43,741 nucleotides of DNA from RGIG8748 sp045646525. GTDB lineage: Bacteria > Bacillota > Clostridia > UMGS1810. The translations under genes were made by a program, and so were the position numbers. Under the pieces are notes generated by a model that saw only the letters and a list, made by a program, of their open reading frames with translations, was not told where the DNA came from and ran no database searches. Of the stretch, positions 17,984-26,429 are shown piece after piece; positions within the stretch are counted from its first letter, which is position 1; the number at the start of each line of letters is the position of its first letter. The DNA is taken from assembly GCA_045646525.1 (NCBI GenBank), contig JAZRKX010000042.1, positions 1 through 43,741 of the forward strand, read 5' to 3'.

Positions 17984-18919
17984 ATGGACTTTTTATCTAC
18001 TTACAAAGGCAGCCTTTTGGAGAACTTCTTCCCTAAGGGCTGGGATCTTGCAAAAATGGACGCTTGCTGTGAAAAAGGCGTAGAAAGAGAGGATTTCTGG
18101 CACAAGGACTTCAATCCCATCGAATGTCAGGATATCGGCGAATTCGATACACTTATGGGTCACGAAATCGCACTTCAGATTAAGAATGCGCGCGAAAAGG
18201 GCGAAAAGCTCGCTATGATTCTTCCCGTAGGTCCTATGGGTATGTATCGTTGGGCTTCTTTCTTCCTTAACGAATGGGATATCAACTGCGACCATGTATA
18301 TACATTTAACATGGACGAATGGGCAGATGCTGAGGGTAACACTCTCCCCAACACAAACCCCGCTTCCTTTGAATACAGCATGAAGCAGGCTTTCTTTGAT
18401 AAGCTTAATCATACAATTCCCGCTTCACAGCGTAACTTTGCTACAAAGGAAAATCTTCCTACATATCCCGAAAAGATTGCTGCATTAAAGGCAGAGGGCG
18501 TTAAGCTTGTACTTGTATTCGGTATAGGCAGAGTTTGCCACATTGCTTTCTGGGAGCCTCACTTTGCAGATGAATTCTCCAGCGTGGAAGAATGGAAGAA
18601 GCAATGCTACCGCATCGGTGCTAAGCTCAATCCTCTTACCGTTGAGCAGAATGCTATAACAAGCTTCAAGAGCCGTACAACTCTTGTTCCTTGCTCTGCA
18701 AACACAATCGGACCCGGTCTCTTCCTCCAGGCAGACTACATCATCGGCGGATGCGACGGTGCTCTTGGCCGCGGCATGGGATGGCAGGGTATGAGCTTCC
18801 TCACAACTCTCCACTACGGTCCCGATATGAACATAACATCTTCATTCATGCCCACAATGCCCGGTAAGCTCTTCTACTTAAAAGAACTTGCAGGTCCTCT
18901 TACAGCTGAATGTAACTAA
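17984..18919 (+). CDS. NagB-like (glucosamine-6-phosphate deaminase superfamily) protein with altered active site
   Basis: 311 aa, longer than E. coli NagB (about 266). FNMDEWADAEGN (108-119) matches the deaminase base region FNMDEY, with Asp111 kept. NPASFEYSMKQAFFDKL follows as expected. The catalytic loop is normally GIGxDGHIAFNEP, but here it reads GIGRVCHIAFWEP (180-192): His186 and Glu191 remain while the Asp before them is Val184. The fold and operon with a PIG-L deacetylase point to amino-sugar phosphate chemistry. The lost Asp means deaminase activity should not be assumed, and an isomerase or other activity is possible. RBS is AAAGGAG. Confidence 0.82.
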   Translation: MDFLSTYKGSLLENFFPKGWDLAKMDACCEKGVEREDFWHKDFNPIECQDIGEFDTLMGHEIALQIKNAREKGEKLAMILPVGPMGMYRWASFFLNEWDINCDHVYTFNMDEWADAEGNTLPNTNPASFEYSMKQAFFDKLNHTIPASQRNFATKENLPTYPEKIAALKAEGVKLVLVFGIGRVCHIAFWEPHFADEFSSVEEWKKQCYRIGAKLNPLTVEQNAITSFKSRTTLVPCSANTIGPGLFLQADYIIGGCDGALGRGMGWQGMSFLTTLHYGPDMNITSSFMPTMPGKLFYLKELAGPLTAECN

Positions 18920-18930
18920 TATTTTAAACA

Positions 18931-18967
18931 AAAAGGAGTTGAAAGCTTCAGGCTTTCAACTCCTTTT
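18931..18967. terminator. Bidirectional terminator between converging operons
   Basis: AAAAGGAGTTGAAAGC pairs perfectly over 16 bp with GCTTTCAACTCCTTTT around a 5-base loop. T-runs on both strands serve the NagB-like gene (plus) and the HAD gene (minus). Confidence 0.92.
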
Positions 18968-18996
18968 TAAATTTCCTTAAATATTCTTTTAGCTTT

Positions 18997-19638
18997 CTAC
19001 AGCTCCTCCAGAATATGCAAGAGCTCCTCTGGCGAAGACGCAACAGGAGAGTTTATTTCTTCAAATTCATCATTAGATGCATATCCGTAGCTTACGCCCA
19101 CAAAGGGTATGCCGTTTTTCTCTGCTCCTATAAAATCGTGGATTCTGTCCCCTACCATTACAGTATTATCACGGGATGCACCAAGATAGTCCATGGCTTT
19201 TTTTATAACATCGGCTTTGTTGGTGTTTGTACCGTCAAGCTCGCTCCCCGCAAGATATACAATATAAGGTGATATGCCGTATTTATCACATATTTTCTGC
19301 GAGTATACAGTTGGCTTGCTTGTAGCCACGGCAAGAGTTTTGCCCTTAGTTTTAAGAGAAGAAAGCATAGACAGTATTCCGTCGTATATTCTGTTTTCAA
19401 ACACACCAACAGGCGCATAACGCTCGCGGTATATTTCCACCGCTTTTCTGCCGTCCTCCTCTGACAGAGAAGCATACTCCATAAAATGTTCCTTTAAGGG
19501 CGGTCCTATAAACTCCACAAGCTCATCACACTGGTGATAAATGCCAAAATACTCCAAAGCTCGCTTTACGCACTTTGTTATTCCCTCTTTGGGGTCGGTA
19601 AGAGTTCCGTCCAAATCAAACAGTATATATTTTATCAT
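18997..19638 (-). CDS. HAD-superfamily phosphatase (phosphoglycolate-phosphatase-like)
   Basis: 213 aa. HAD motif I is FDLDGTLTD (nucleophile and acid Asp near the N-terminus), a helical cap follows, motif II lies in LAVATSKPT, motif III Lys lies after it, and motif IV is VMVGDRIHDFIGAEKNGIP. This is the subfamily IA layout used by Gph and similar 2-phosphoglycolate or nucleotide phosphatases. The substrate cannot be read from sequence. It is the last gene of a minus-strand run that starts near 23.2 kb. Its ATG lies 5 bases after the stop of a decayed upstream gene. Confidence 0.88.
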   Translation of the reverse strand: MIKYILFDLDGTLTDPKEGITKCVKRALEYFGIYHQCDELVEFIGPPLKEHFMEYASLSEEDGRKAVEIYRERYAPVGVFENRIYDGILSMLSSLKTKGKTLAVATSKPTVYSQKICDKYGISPYIVYLAGSELDGTNTNKADVIKKAMDYLGASRDNTVMVGDRIHDFIGAEKNGIPFVGVSYGYASNDEFEEINSPVASSPEELLHILEEL

Positions 19639-19643
19639 AACGA

Positions 19644-19770
19644 TTATTTAACCTCAAATTTACCCGGATTTGTAGAAATGACATAATCTTCTTTTATAGC
19701 ACGAAGCTTATCCATATGATGCTGTGTCAAATGGATTTGCTGATGTTTCTTTTAAATCGTATACATACAT
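19644..19770 (-). pseudogene. Broken small gene between isochorismatase and HAD genes
   Basis: AGGAGGAA is followed by ATG 19770 and 20 codons (MYVYDLKETSANPFDTASYG, then stop). An overlapping second frame continues without a start, IHLTQHHMDKLRAI then KEDYVISTNPGKFEVK, and ends at 19644, just before the HAD start. The two pieces look like the ends of one gene disrupted by an indel or deletion. I do not recognise the family. Both parts could be chance frames, but the position (tight spacing on both sides) argues for a former gene. Confidence 0.35.
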
Positions 19771-19779
19771 TTCCTCCTG

Positions 19780-20277
19780 CTATATTATTTCCAGTTGTAC
19801 CGTTTTCATGGCACAAATTGCATTGTTGTGGCTTTCGGGGCTCACCCCGGCACAGCAAGATTCCTTAACCGAAATCGGCGCATCGGGGAATTGTGCTTTA
19901 AGAATCATCGCATTTGATATTACGCATATGTCTGTACATAATCCGCAAATAACTATTCCGTCTTCGGGATTATCTATATATTTATATAGTTCTGTACTTC
20001 CAAAGGTTATTTTGTCTACAATAGTTTTAGCGTATGGTTTCAATTCATCGCATATCTCCCATCCATGTGTGCCCTTTATACAATGCTCTACAGGGAGTTT
20101 TCTTCCCTCTTGAGTTTCAAGGTAGTCACCATTATGAGTATCTCTTGTAAAAATGACCTTACCGTCAAAACTCTCTACAAGCTTTCGGACATTGTGAACT
20201 ATGTTCTGTGCGTCCAAACTGCCAAGTGAACCTGTTATGAAATCGTTTTGCATATCAACTACTATAAGTGTTTTCAT
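19780..20277 (-). CDS. Isochorismatase-family cysteine hydrolase (nicotinamidase-like)
   Basis: 165 aa from ATG 20277, chosen because AAGGTG lies 7 bases upstream. The frame could extend to a TTG at 20298 without a ribosome site. Catalytic triad members of the family are visible: Asp in VVDMQNDF, a Lys in the middle, and the nucleophilic Cys in ICGLCTDICVISNAM. DTHNGDY matches the metal/substrate region of nicotinamidases. A nicotinamidase or related amidase in pyridine-nucleotide salvage is the best guess, but other isochorismatase-like substrates are possible. The gene sits between two decayed genes. Confidence 0.85.
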   Translation of the reverse strand: MKTLIVVDMQNDFITGSLGSLDAQNIVHNVRKLVESFDGKVIFTRDTHNGDYLETQEGRKLPVEHCIKGTHGWEICDELKPYAKTIVDKITFGSTELYKYIDNPEDGIVICGLCTDICVISNAMILKAQFPDAPISVKESCCAGVSPESHNNAICAMKTVQLEII

Positions 20278-20294
20278 ATATTTGCACCTTGCTT

Positions 20295-20519
20295 TCAAAT
20301 TTTACATACATCTATCCACTCGGTAAAGCCCGATGTGGTTTCAAGCTCATCTATAGTAAGCTTAATGGCGCTGTTTGAGCTTCCGCAGGCAGGATAAACC
20401 ATGTCAAACTGCTTTAAGGATACATCCAGATAAACGGTAGCACCCTCATTTATTCCAAATGGGCACACACCGCCTACGGCATGTCCTATGGTTTCTTCCA
20501 CACTTTCAAACGGTATCAT
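20295..20519 (-). pseudogene. C-terminal half of a YbaK/EbsC-type aminoacyl-tRNA deacylase
   Basis: Only 74 codons remain from a family of about 155-160 residues. GHAVGGVCPFG, VYLDVSLKQFD, YPACGSSNSAIKLT and the end WIDVCKI match the second half of YbaK-like Cys-tRNA(Pro) deacylases closely. The first half, with the conserved catalytic Lys, is missing. The ATG at 20519 lies 7 bases after the stop of the histidine phosphatase gene, and the sequence before it belongs to that gene. An in-place deletion of the 5' half is the simplest reading. Whether a stable fragment is made is unknown. Confidence 0.82.
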
Positions 20520-20526
20520 CTTTGCT

Positions 20527-21231
20527 TTATATCTCTATCGTATTGTCGTGAATTAAATCGAGTTTTTGCGCATACAGATGCGACACATCCGAAAAACACA
20601 GACATTTTGGTGCAGTAAAACCATTCTCGTTATTCTTAAATTCAAGTACTGTAACGCCCGTATGAGTATACTGAAAGGATGCCCACATAATATGAAGCGG
20701 TATATGTAAAAGCACCGAAAGCCACGCTCTTGCAAATGCCGAATGGCAAAAGAGCGCAACCTTATCTTCATTTGGCTCTAATATGCGGTATATGCCGTTC
20801 TCCTCACGGTAACCGAGCCTTTCCAGAAAGTATTTGCCGTTTTCTTCGATATACTTAACCGCAATATCCATTTGGGATTCATTTATGCCTGTACATTCAT
20901 AGGCTCTGTCATAGGGTAAATCCCTGTTTCCGTTCTCTAAATAAAAAGTGTTTTGAACATCGGTAATTGACTTCAGCTTGCCGTCGGGAAAAGGTGTAAG
21001 TCTTTCATCCTCGATTTCGTGAGTCCAATGCTCAATACTTTTGGTAAGTCCGAGAAGTCTGCACGCGGGCTCTGCCGTTTGCATGGCTCTGCCCATAGGA
21101 GAAGAAAAGATTTTGTCTATATGGGCATCAAACATCCTCTTGCCGACTGCCTCTGCCTGCAAAACACCTCTTGGTGTAAGCGAATCGGTTTCATACACAG
21201 GGTCTCCGTGGCGAACTATATATAAAAGCAT
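20527..21231 (-). CDS. Histidine phosphatase (phosphoglycerate-mutase-like) family protein
   Basis: 234 aa. The RHG motif (YIVRHGD, residues 4-10) supplies the phospho-accepting His. FSSPMGRAMQTAE supplies the substrate Arg region and ALFCHSAFARAWLS the second catalytic His. Length and spacing are typical of branch 1 phosphatases. The substrate is unknown, and this is not the glycolytic mutase (gpmI serves that). RBS AGGAGAT precedes the ATG, 15 bases after the GDPD stop. Confidence 0.88.
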   Translation of the reverse strand: MLLYIVRHGDPVYETDSLTPRGVLQAEAVGKRMFDAHIDKIFSSPMGRAMQTAEPACRLLGLTKSIEHWTHEIEDERLTPFPDGKLKSITDVQNTFYLENGNRDLPYDRAYECTGINESQMDIAVKYIEENGKYFLERLGYREENGIYRILEPNEDKVALFCHSAFARAWLSVLLHIPLHIMWASFQYTHTGVTVLEFKNNENGFTAPKCLCFSDVSHLYAQKLDLIHDNTIEI

Positions 21232-21246
21232 TTACATTATCTCCTG

Positions 21247-21978
21247 TCATTCGAGTATATTGGTTGTTATATAATCAACACCGTATTTTGCAAGTTTTTC
21301 TGCCTCTCCCTTTTTGTTGCAGGTCCAGCAATTAACCTTGACCCCGTATTTATGAAGAAGCTTTATATTGTCCTTTGTAAGAAGAGTGTATCTTATATCG
21401 AGGTCAAGCTTATTTGTACAAAGCAGATTTATTAAATCCATATTTATTTTTTCATCGCCCGTAATATACTGTATCTCATTTTGGGGCAAAAGCTCTCTTA
21501 AGTTTATACAATTTGCAAGGTCAAAGGATATAAAGATGGTACTTTTTATATAATCCATATCTTTTATAATGCCTGCAAGCTTTTTTATATCCTCTTTTTT
21601 AAAGTGATTTTTTACTTCCAGCACGCACACCTTTTCATACTTTTTGCATATTGATACATACTCCGATAAAAGCGGAATTCTGATATCCTGTCTTACACAA
21701 GAACCGTCAAGGTCGGGAAGCACCATGTCCTTAAATGATGCATAATCACTTTCTTCCACATTGATATTATGAGCACCGTCTGTAACCTTTTTGGTTGTTT
21801 CATCATGTATCAAAACAAACTGTCCGTCCGAGGTGATGTGCACATCGGTCTCTATGCCAAAGTAGCTTCGATTGGCCGCAGCAACAAATGCGGGACAGGT
21901 ATTTTCGCGCTCCAAGCCGCTTAATCCTCTGTGTGCTATCATTTTTGTCTGCCTTGAGTCAATTTTTACGGTATCCAC
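21247..21978 (-). CDS. Glycerophosphodiester phosphodiesterase (GDPD)
   Basis: 243 aa starting at GTG 21978 with GGGGTG upstream. IAHRGLSGLERENT (first catalytic His and Arg), GIETDVHITSDGQFVLIHDETT (metal Glu/Asp and second His) and the ending VNCWTCNKKGEAEKLAKYGVDYITTN are classical GDPD signatures. No signal peptide is present, so it is a cytoplasmic enzyme of the UgpQ type that splits glycerophosphodiesters to glycerol-3-phosphate and an alcohol. The stop of the CPBP protease lies 17 bases upstream. Confidence 0.95.
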   Translation of the reverse strand: MDTVKIDSRQTKMIAHRGLSGLERENTCPAFVAAANRSYFGIETDVHITSDGQFVLIHDETTKKVTDGAHNINVEESDYASFKDMVLPDLDGSCVRQDIRIPLLSEYVSICKKYEKVCVLEVKNHFKKEDIKKLAGIIKDMDYIKSTIFISFDLANCINLRELLPQNEIQYITGDEKINMDLINLLCTNKLDLDIRYTLLTKDNIKLLHKYGVKVNCWTCNKKGEAEKLAKYGVDYITTNILE

Positions 21979-21995
21979 ACATTCACCCCATAAAT

Positions 21996-22664
21996 TTATA
22001 TAATTCCAAAGAGAATAAATCCTACTGTATTTATTGCAAAATTAGAAAACATATGTACAAGCCACGAGGGATAAACCGTGCCTGTTTTTTCGTTCAGAAA
22101 ATTAAAGATTAAACCGCCCGCAAAGAGTCCTGCCATAACAAGAGCAAAAACTCCCCACGAAAACCACCCTATCATCATAGCCACATGATAAATGGCAAAG
22201 GAAAGTGCGCTGAATATATAACTGTAATGTCTTGATGTAACACGCTTTAAGGAAAGAAAAGCAAAACCCCTGAAGAAGAATTCCTCCAAAAGCGAATTTA
22301 CAAAGGAGATATACAGCGACACGAATATAAAATTCTTCCCCGTTACGCCTACTGTAGTACCTAAAGTATTTGCAATTTTTGAAAAATCAAACACATTTCT
22401 TAAAAGTAAATATCCGCCGAGAATTACAGCGTAAATAACGACACCAAGGCACAGCGAAAAGGCGGTTGCACTTTTATTTAAACGAAACAACGATTTGATA
22501 TTAAGCTCTTTATCAAAAAGGCTGTATATAATAGGTATAGCCAAAAAGAGCATAAGTTTACAAAGCGATTTTACAAAATATCCGGGCTGAAGAATACCAT
22601 CGATAAAAGCCATGATTATACAGGCTATGAGGATTACAGCAGAAATAATATATGTTTTTTTCAA
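21996..22664 (-). CDS. CPBP-family intramembrane metalloprotease
   Basis: About 222 aa, largely hydrophobic with 6-8 membrane segments. The CAAX/CPBP signature is EEFFFRGF (EExxxR) followed by ALSFAIYHVAMM (FxxxH) and later FAGGLIFNF. I place the start at TTG 22664 (MKKTYIISAV) because AGGTG lies 6 bases before it. A GTG at 22673 overlaps the stop of the previous gene but has no ribosome site. Members cleave membrane peptides or confer bacteriocin self-immunity. No bacteriocin gene is visible here. Confidence 0.88.
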   Translation of the reverse strand: MKKTYIISAVILIACIIMAFIDGILQPGYFVKSLCKLMLFLAIPIIYSLFDKELNIKSLFRLNKSATAFSLCLGVVIYAVILGGYLLLRNVFDFSKIANTLGTTVGVTGKNFIFVSLYISFVNSLLEEFFFRGFAFLSLKRVTSRHYSYIFSALSFAIYHVAMMIGWFSWGVFALVMAGLFAGGLIFNFLNEKTGTVYPSWLVHMFSNFAINTVGFILFGII

Positions 22665-22669
22665 AATTC

Positions 22670-23206
22670 TCACCTGTTTTCAAAACCGTCTTTGCCGTAT
22701 CGTATAAAAGAAATTACTGTAGAAATCATATTGAATGATTCGCACAGGATACCGCCGAGACTGAAGTTAAATATATTATGTACAATCCATGCAGGCGACA
22801 TAAGAGTTACCTGGAAATAGCGTATATGTTTTCCGTTTGCTCTCCACATAAGAACACTCATAATAAGGAGCGTAACATAAGGAAGCGACGCAATAAAAAT
22901 CATAAACCAATCGCCCCATGTGAGTATAACAGAAAATACAAAGCAGGCGGTATAGAGACCCTCTACCAAAACCAACTTCCACACCTTTTTGTCCTCTTTT
23001 GAGAAAAGAAGTCCTCTTACAAGATTTGTAAGATTAAAAAGTGCTCCCGCATATGCATATATGAGAATAAAGTTTATAACAAACGCAAAGCTTCCCACAC
23101 CCTGAAGCAAAAAGAAATTTCTGTTCTTTTTGCACTGAAAGGACATGACTATGATTACAAGTCCTATTAATCCGAAGACCTGTGCTGTTATTTCCTTAAC
23201 ATTCAT
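22670..23206 (-). CDS. YgjV-like inner membrane protein
   Basis: 178 aa from ATG 23206 (AGAGGTG 6 bases upstream). It has about six hydrophobic segments. The N-terminal QVFGLIGLVIIVMSFQCK with NRNFFLLQGVGSFAFVINF, and the end NMISTVISFIRYGKDG, match the YgjV family of small multi-pass proteins. The molecular function is unknown. It heads the small-gene run down to 18997 and overlaps the start region of the CPBP gene, so the two are translationally linked. Confidence 0.82.
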   Translation of the reverse strand: MNVKEITAQVFGLIGLVIIVMSFQCKKNRNFFLLQGVGSFAFVINFILIYAYAGALFNLTNLVRGLLFSKEDKKVWKLVLVEGLYTACFVFSVILTWGDWFMIFIASLPYVTLLIMSVLMWRANGKHIRYFQVTLMSPAWIVHNIFNFSLGGILCESFNMISTVISFIRYGKDGFENR

Positions 23207-23224
23207 TTCTGTCACCTCTATTAT

Positions 23225-23308
23225 TTATAAAACCTTCGCATTTAAAACATCCCCCGCAAATGTCTCAAATAATTTTATAGCATTAAACTTATCCGTGATA
23301 TTCACCAT
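23225..23308 (-). CDS. Possible 27-codon small ORF after the DUF4956 gene
   Basis: ATG 23308 opens a frame overlapping the last codons of the DUF4956 gene and running MVNITDKFNAIKLFETFAGD then VLNAKVL, stopping at 23225. It fills most of the otherwise empty 82-base gap before YgjV-like. The ribosome site is poor. It may be a chance frame or the tail of a lost gene. Confidence 0.25.
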   Translation of the reverse strand: MVNITDKFNAIKLFETFAGDVLNAKVL

Positions 23309-23960
23309 TATACTGTATAAGTGTAACATCTGTTACACCTTCTATATCTCTTATTTTTTCAACAAAGAAGGTATCGTTGTTTTTTAAGTATACCTCAACT
23401 GCCATCTCAACAACCTCCTTGCGGACGGTTTTGGATTTTATAAAGTATTTCATCTTACCAAAGGTGCGGATAATATTGTCGCCTGCCTCATCTGTAAGAT
23501 AATGTATTACGGCTATATAAATTCTTCCCCTTAGCTGATGCTTGCTGAATATGATTATTATAATAATCATCACAATCGCCGCAATAACAACCAAAAGGTA
23601 CATATTTGCACCAGCTGCTATACCCGATGTTATAGCCCAGAAAAGATAAAGTAAATCCAGCGGGTCTTTTACCGCAGTTCTGAAACGAACAATAGACAAC
23701 GCACCGACCATACCTAAGGATATAACGATGTTGGTACTTATTGCAAGGGTTATAACTGCCGTAAGAAGTGTCATTCCCACAAGAGTAATTGCAAAGCTTC
23801 TGGAATAAATAACACCTGTATAAAATTTCTGATATGTAAAATAGATTGCTGAGCCTATAATAATGGCGGTTATAAGTCCCAAAAATATATTTGTTATACT
23901 AAGTCCGTCAAACGCTCCCGACTCAAGCACAGATTTTTTTATAAAGTCTTGAACACTCAT
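23289..23960 (-). CDS. DUF4956 membrane protein
   Basis: 223 aa. Four to five membrane segments in the first 140 residues include the conserved LGMVGALSIVRFRTAVKDP (MgtC/DUF4956-type loop) and LLYLFWAITSGIAAGA. A cytoplasmic C-terminal part (about 145-223) resembles a small ligand-binding or ACT-like fold. RBS AGGAG precedes ATG 23960, 11 bases after the VTC stop. DUF4956 and VTC genes are commonly neighbours in bacteria, and the joint role is not settled. It is the last clear gene of the Pel transcript. No convincing terminator follows. Confidence 0.88.
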   Translation of the reverse strand: MSVQDFIKKSVLESGAFDGLSITNIFLGLITAIIIGSAIYFTYQKFYTGVIYSRSFAITLVGMTLLTAVITLAISTNIVISLGMVGALSIVRFRTAVKDPLDLLYLFWAITSGIAAGANMYLLVVIAAIVMIIIIIIFSKHQLRGRIYIAVIHYLTDEAGDNIIRTFGKMKYFIKSKTVRKEVVEMAVEVYLKNNDTFFVEKIRDIEGVTDVTLIQYNGEYHG

Positions 23961-23971
23961 AGCTTTCTCCT

Positions 23972-24694
23972 TTAGTTTTCATACCAATATTTTGTAAAAC
24001 AGTTCATATATTCTGTCTTTTCGTAGCACAAAACATATTTTGATACCGCAGTAAATTCGGATGCCCTGTCGGGAAGAATCTCCCTTACACCCTGAGGCAG
24101 AAATTCCGTAAATTTTACCTCCATAACGCATTTACCGCTTTCCAATACAGGAAGTACGGGAAGCGTGGAATCAAATATATCATAGCTTCCTACAGCTGCC
24201 CTTACATCCATATCAAATGTTATTCTGACCGTACCCTCATCGGATATCCACGGCTCTCTGTCGTAGTCCACTATTACTCTGGGGCGCATTACATTTGATA
24301 TACATTCAACATAGAATTCCCTGAGAAGATTGTTTTTACTCCGAAGTAAAAATTCATAATCGCCGTTTAGTATTTTGTACACTTCATCACGGGTTAGACT
24401 TGCGGCTTCCTTGTAAATATAGCTTCCGTATTTTTTCTTTCTTTCAAGCTTTATGCTTGAGTCCGAGCAGTTGTATATGCGTATGCGGTATTTCTTTCTT
24501 TTGAGCACGCCCGCATCCTTTTCTTCATAGGCAGACTTGTAATAATCGTCAAAGTACAGGCTTCGTATCATATAGCCGCCGTCCTTGGCGTGTTTATCGA
24601 GCTGAAGATACGGACTCAAGCGAGTGCAGATTAACTCCTTTTGAGCGGTATCAATGAGATATTTCCATTCGTTTCTGTATCTTTCAGCCTTCAT
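23972..24694 (-). CDS. VTC-domain polyphosphate-polymerase-like protein
   Basis: 240 aa, a single VTC tunnel domain. Basic and acidic tunnel residues are visible in order: RNEWKYLID at the N-terminus, RSLYFDDYYKSAYEEK, KRKKYRIRIYN, IKLERKKKYG, PRVIVDYDREPW and VMEVKFTEFLP near the end. In yeast Vtc4 the fold makes polyphosphate from ATP. Bacterial stand-alone copies are less studied. The start codon overlaps the CotH stop by 11 bases with GGAGG in place, so translation is coupled. Confidence 0.92.
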   Translation of the reverse strand: MKAERYRNEWKYLIDTAQKELICTRLSPYLQLDKHAKDGGYMIRSLYFDDYYKSAYEEKDAGVLKRKKYRIRIYNCSDSSIKLERKKKYGSYIYKEAASLTRDEVYKILNGDYEFLLRSKNNLLREFYVECISNVMRPRVIVDYDREPWISDEGTVRITFDMDVRAAVGSYDIFDSTLPVLPVLESGKCVMEVKFTEFLPQGVREILPDRASEFTAVSKYVLCYEKTEYMNCFTKYWYEN

Positions 24695-26429
24695 TTGTAT
24701 CCTCCGTTATATTCCCTTTGGCATCAACATAAAAGCACTTGACACCGTATTTTTTGCCTGTGTCTGTATAGTAATAGTCAAAGGCTGTCTGCGTGTATCC
24801 GCTTTCGTTTGTGGCAGTTGCCTTTATGAAATACTGTCCCTTGGGAAGCATATCAATCTCTGCAACGGGGAGAGTTGTTTTTGTCTTTTCAAAAATTACG
24901 CTCTTAAAGTTTAAATCCCTTGAAATCTTAATGTCGTAGGTTATATCTTCATTATTGAAATCATACGAGCCTTCGCACGATATAACAAGCTTGTCTCCTT
25001 TCTTTTGGGGGGTATCTATATAAAACGGCATAGGTTTTTCAAACGATTCTTTGTACAAATCATAATTAAGTTCTATTTCCGAGGAAATATTTTTTATCAC
25101 ATAGTCATATTCCGACGATGTAAGAGGCAGATGCAGTATATCGGGGTAACTGTATACATAAGGCTTTACGATATCTGCGTATCTCTTTGCCATTCTATCA
25201 ATTCTGTCTTTAGAAAGATAGGATTTTAATTCTTTTACTGCTTTATCGAGAGCTTTTCGGTACTTTTCGCTCTTTAACGCTCTGTTGAAGAGAACATTAC
25301 CCCAGTAGTTACTTACACCCGTCTCCCACTCACCGTAGAGAACGTTGTCCTGAATCTTATGCTCTGTTTTACTGAGAATTCCGTCATTATCCCATGATAC
25401 AAAATACCACTTATTTAGATTTAAGGGACTGTATATATACACATTTCTGTTCTGTGTATCGGCGTTTCCGACAAGTATGTGAAATGCCATCCAGTAACTT
25501 AGGTTTTCTATATCAAAATGCTTATCCAGAACATCGTCTATCGGTTTTGAAAAATCATTTAAGTCTTCTAGCATTTTTATAAGCTTACTGTGGTCATCGT
25601 CACCTTTGGTTTCGATAAGTTCTTCAAATGCAGCCTCGTCAAAATCGGGGTCATCCTTTAATTTTATTATATCTTCGTATCTGAAAAATTCAAACAAATT
25701 TATCTTGTAGAAATGAGAATTTGCATCAAGGCCGTGTGCCTTTAATGTCTTCTTATTCGGTTGTTCCACATATGTATAAATACCGTAATCGGTGAATTTA
25801 TTGTTTCCGCCCTCTGTGATATCCTTTACATAGAGATGCACAAATCTGGTCCTTAAACCTACCATCTGGTCGATACCTGTTATAAGGTCATATGCCATTT
25901 TGTTTCGAAATCTCAGACCCTCATTGACATGCTTGTTAAGAGGAATTGTAGTGTTGCCCATCCATGTGCCTTTGTTTTCCTTTAAGCTTATTTTATAGTT
26001 TTTTATAGGCTGACGACTCGAGGTCTGTCCTCTTATCTGTATGGTACAGTTCGGAGACACCTGATTGTAGCCAAGTTCACCCGGAAGAGGACCTGACTCA
26101 TCGCCAATCTGCAATAGTCCCTCAACCTTGTATCTGTCTACTCCCATTTCCTCGTAGTCATATACCGAATATGTATTTATTTCGCTCCATGTGTGGTCTG
26201 TTCTCTCACCCGCATTTCCGGTTGAAACCGTAAGATACATGGTAATGACATCTTCGGGATTGTCATTCTTGTAAAGGTCCTTTTTGTCGCGCAGCTTATA
26301 CTTTTCGTTATATGACATATCGGGTACATATCCTGTATCTTTATTGTCATTTTTATCCGAATACCCACACGCCGAAAGGAAAACGGCGGCTATCATAATA
26401 AAGCTTATAATAAGAGCTGTCTTTTTCAT
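24684..26429 (-). CDS. CotH-family protein-kinase-like lipoprotein
   Basis: 581 aa. A lipoprotein signal with lipobox LSAC (Cys21) puts it on the outer face of the membrane. The CotH kinase domain (about 125-470) has IRGQTSSRQPIKNYKIS (132-148), NADTQNRN (322-329) and SWDND (345-349), matching the nucleotide- and metal-binding residues of atypical CotH kinases. The C-terminal ~100 residues look like a beta-sandwich. Known CotH kinases phosphorylate spore-coat proteins, but a secreted lipoprotein in a Pel operon implies a different target, possibly a surface protein. The ATG overlaps the PelG stop (ATGA), so it is tightly coupled to PelG. Confidence 0.9.
   Translation of the reverse strand: MKKTALIISFIMIAAVFLSACGYSDKNDNKDTGYVPDMSYNEKYKLRDKKDLYKNDNPEDVITMYLTVSTGNAGERTDHTWSEINTYSVYDYEEMGVDRYKVEGLLQIGDESGPLPGELGYNQVSPNCTIQIRGQTSSRQPIKNYKISLKENKGTWMGNTTIPLNKHVNEGLRFRNKMAYDLITGIDQMVGLRTRFVHLYVKDITEGGNNKFTDYGIYTYVEQPNKKTLKAHGLDANSHFYKINLFEFFRYEDIIKLKDDPDFDEAAFEELIETKGDDDHSKLIKMLEDLNDFSKPIDDVLDKHFDIENLSYWMAFHILVGNADTQNRNVYIYSPLNLNKWYFVSWDNDGILSKTEHKIQDNVLYGEWETGVSNYWGNVLFNRALKSEKYRKALDKAVKELKSYLSKDRIDRMAKRYADIVKPYVYSYPDILHLPLTSSEYDYVIKNISSEIELNYDLYKESFEKPMPFYIDTPQKKGDKLVISCEGSYDFNNEDITYDIKISRDLNFKSVIFEKTKTTLPVAEIDMLPKGQYFIKATATNESGYTQTAFDYYYTDTGKKYGVKCFYVDAKGNITEDTNEG

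Noticed and set aside
23216..23288. Terminator at the end of the Pel transcript
   Set aside because: No stem with a T-run found in the gap; the small genes below may be partly co-transcribed.
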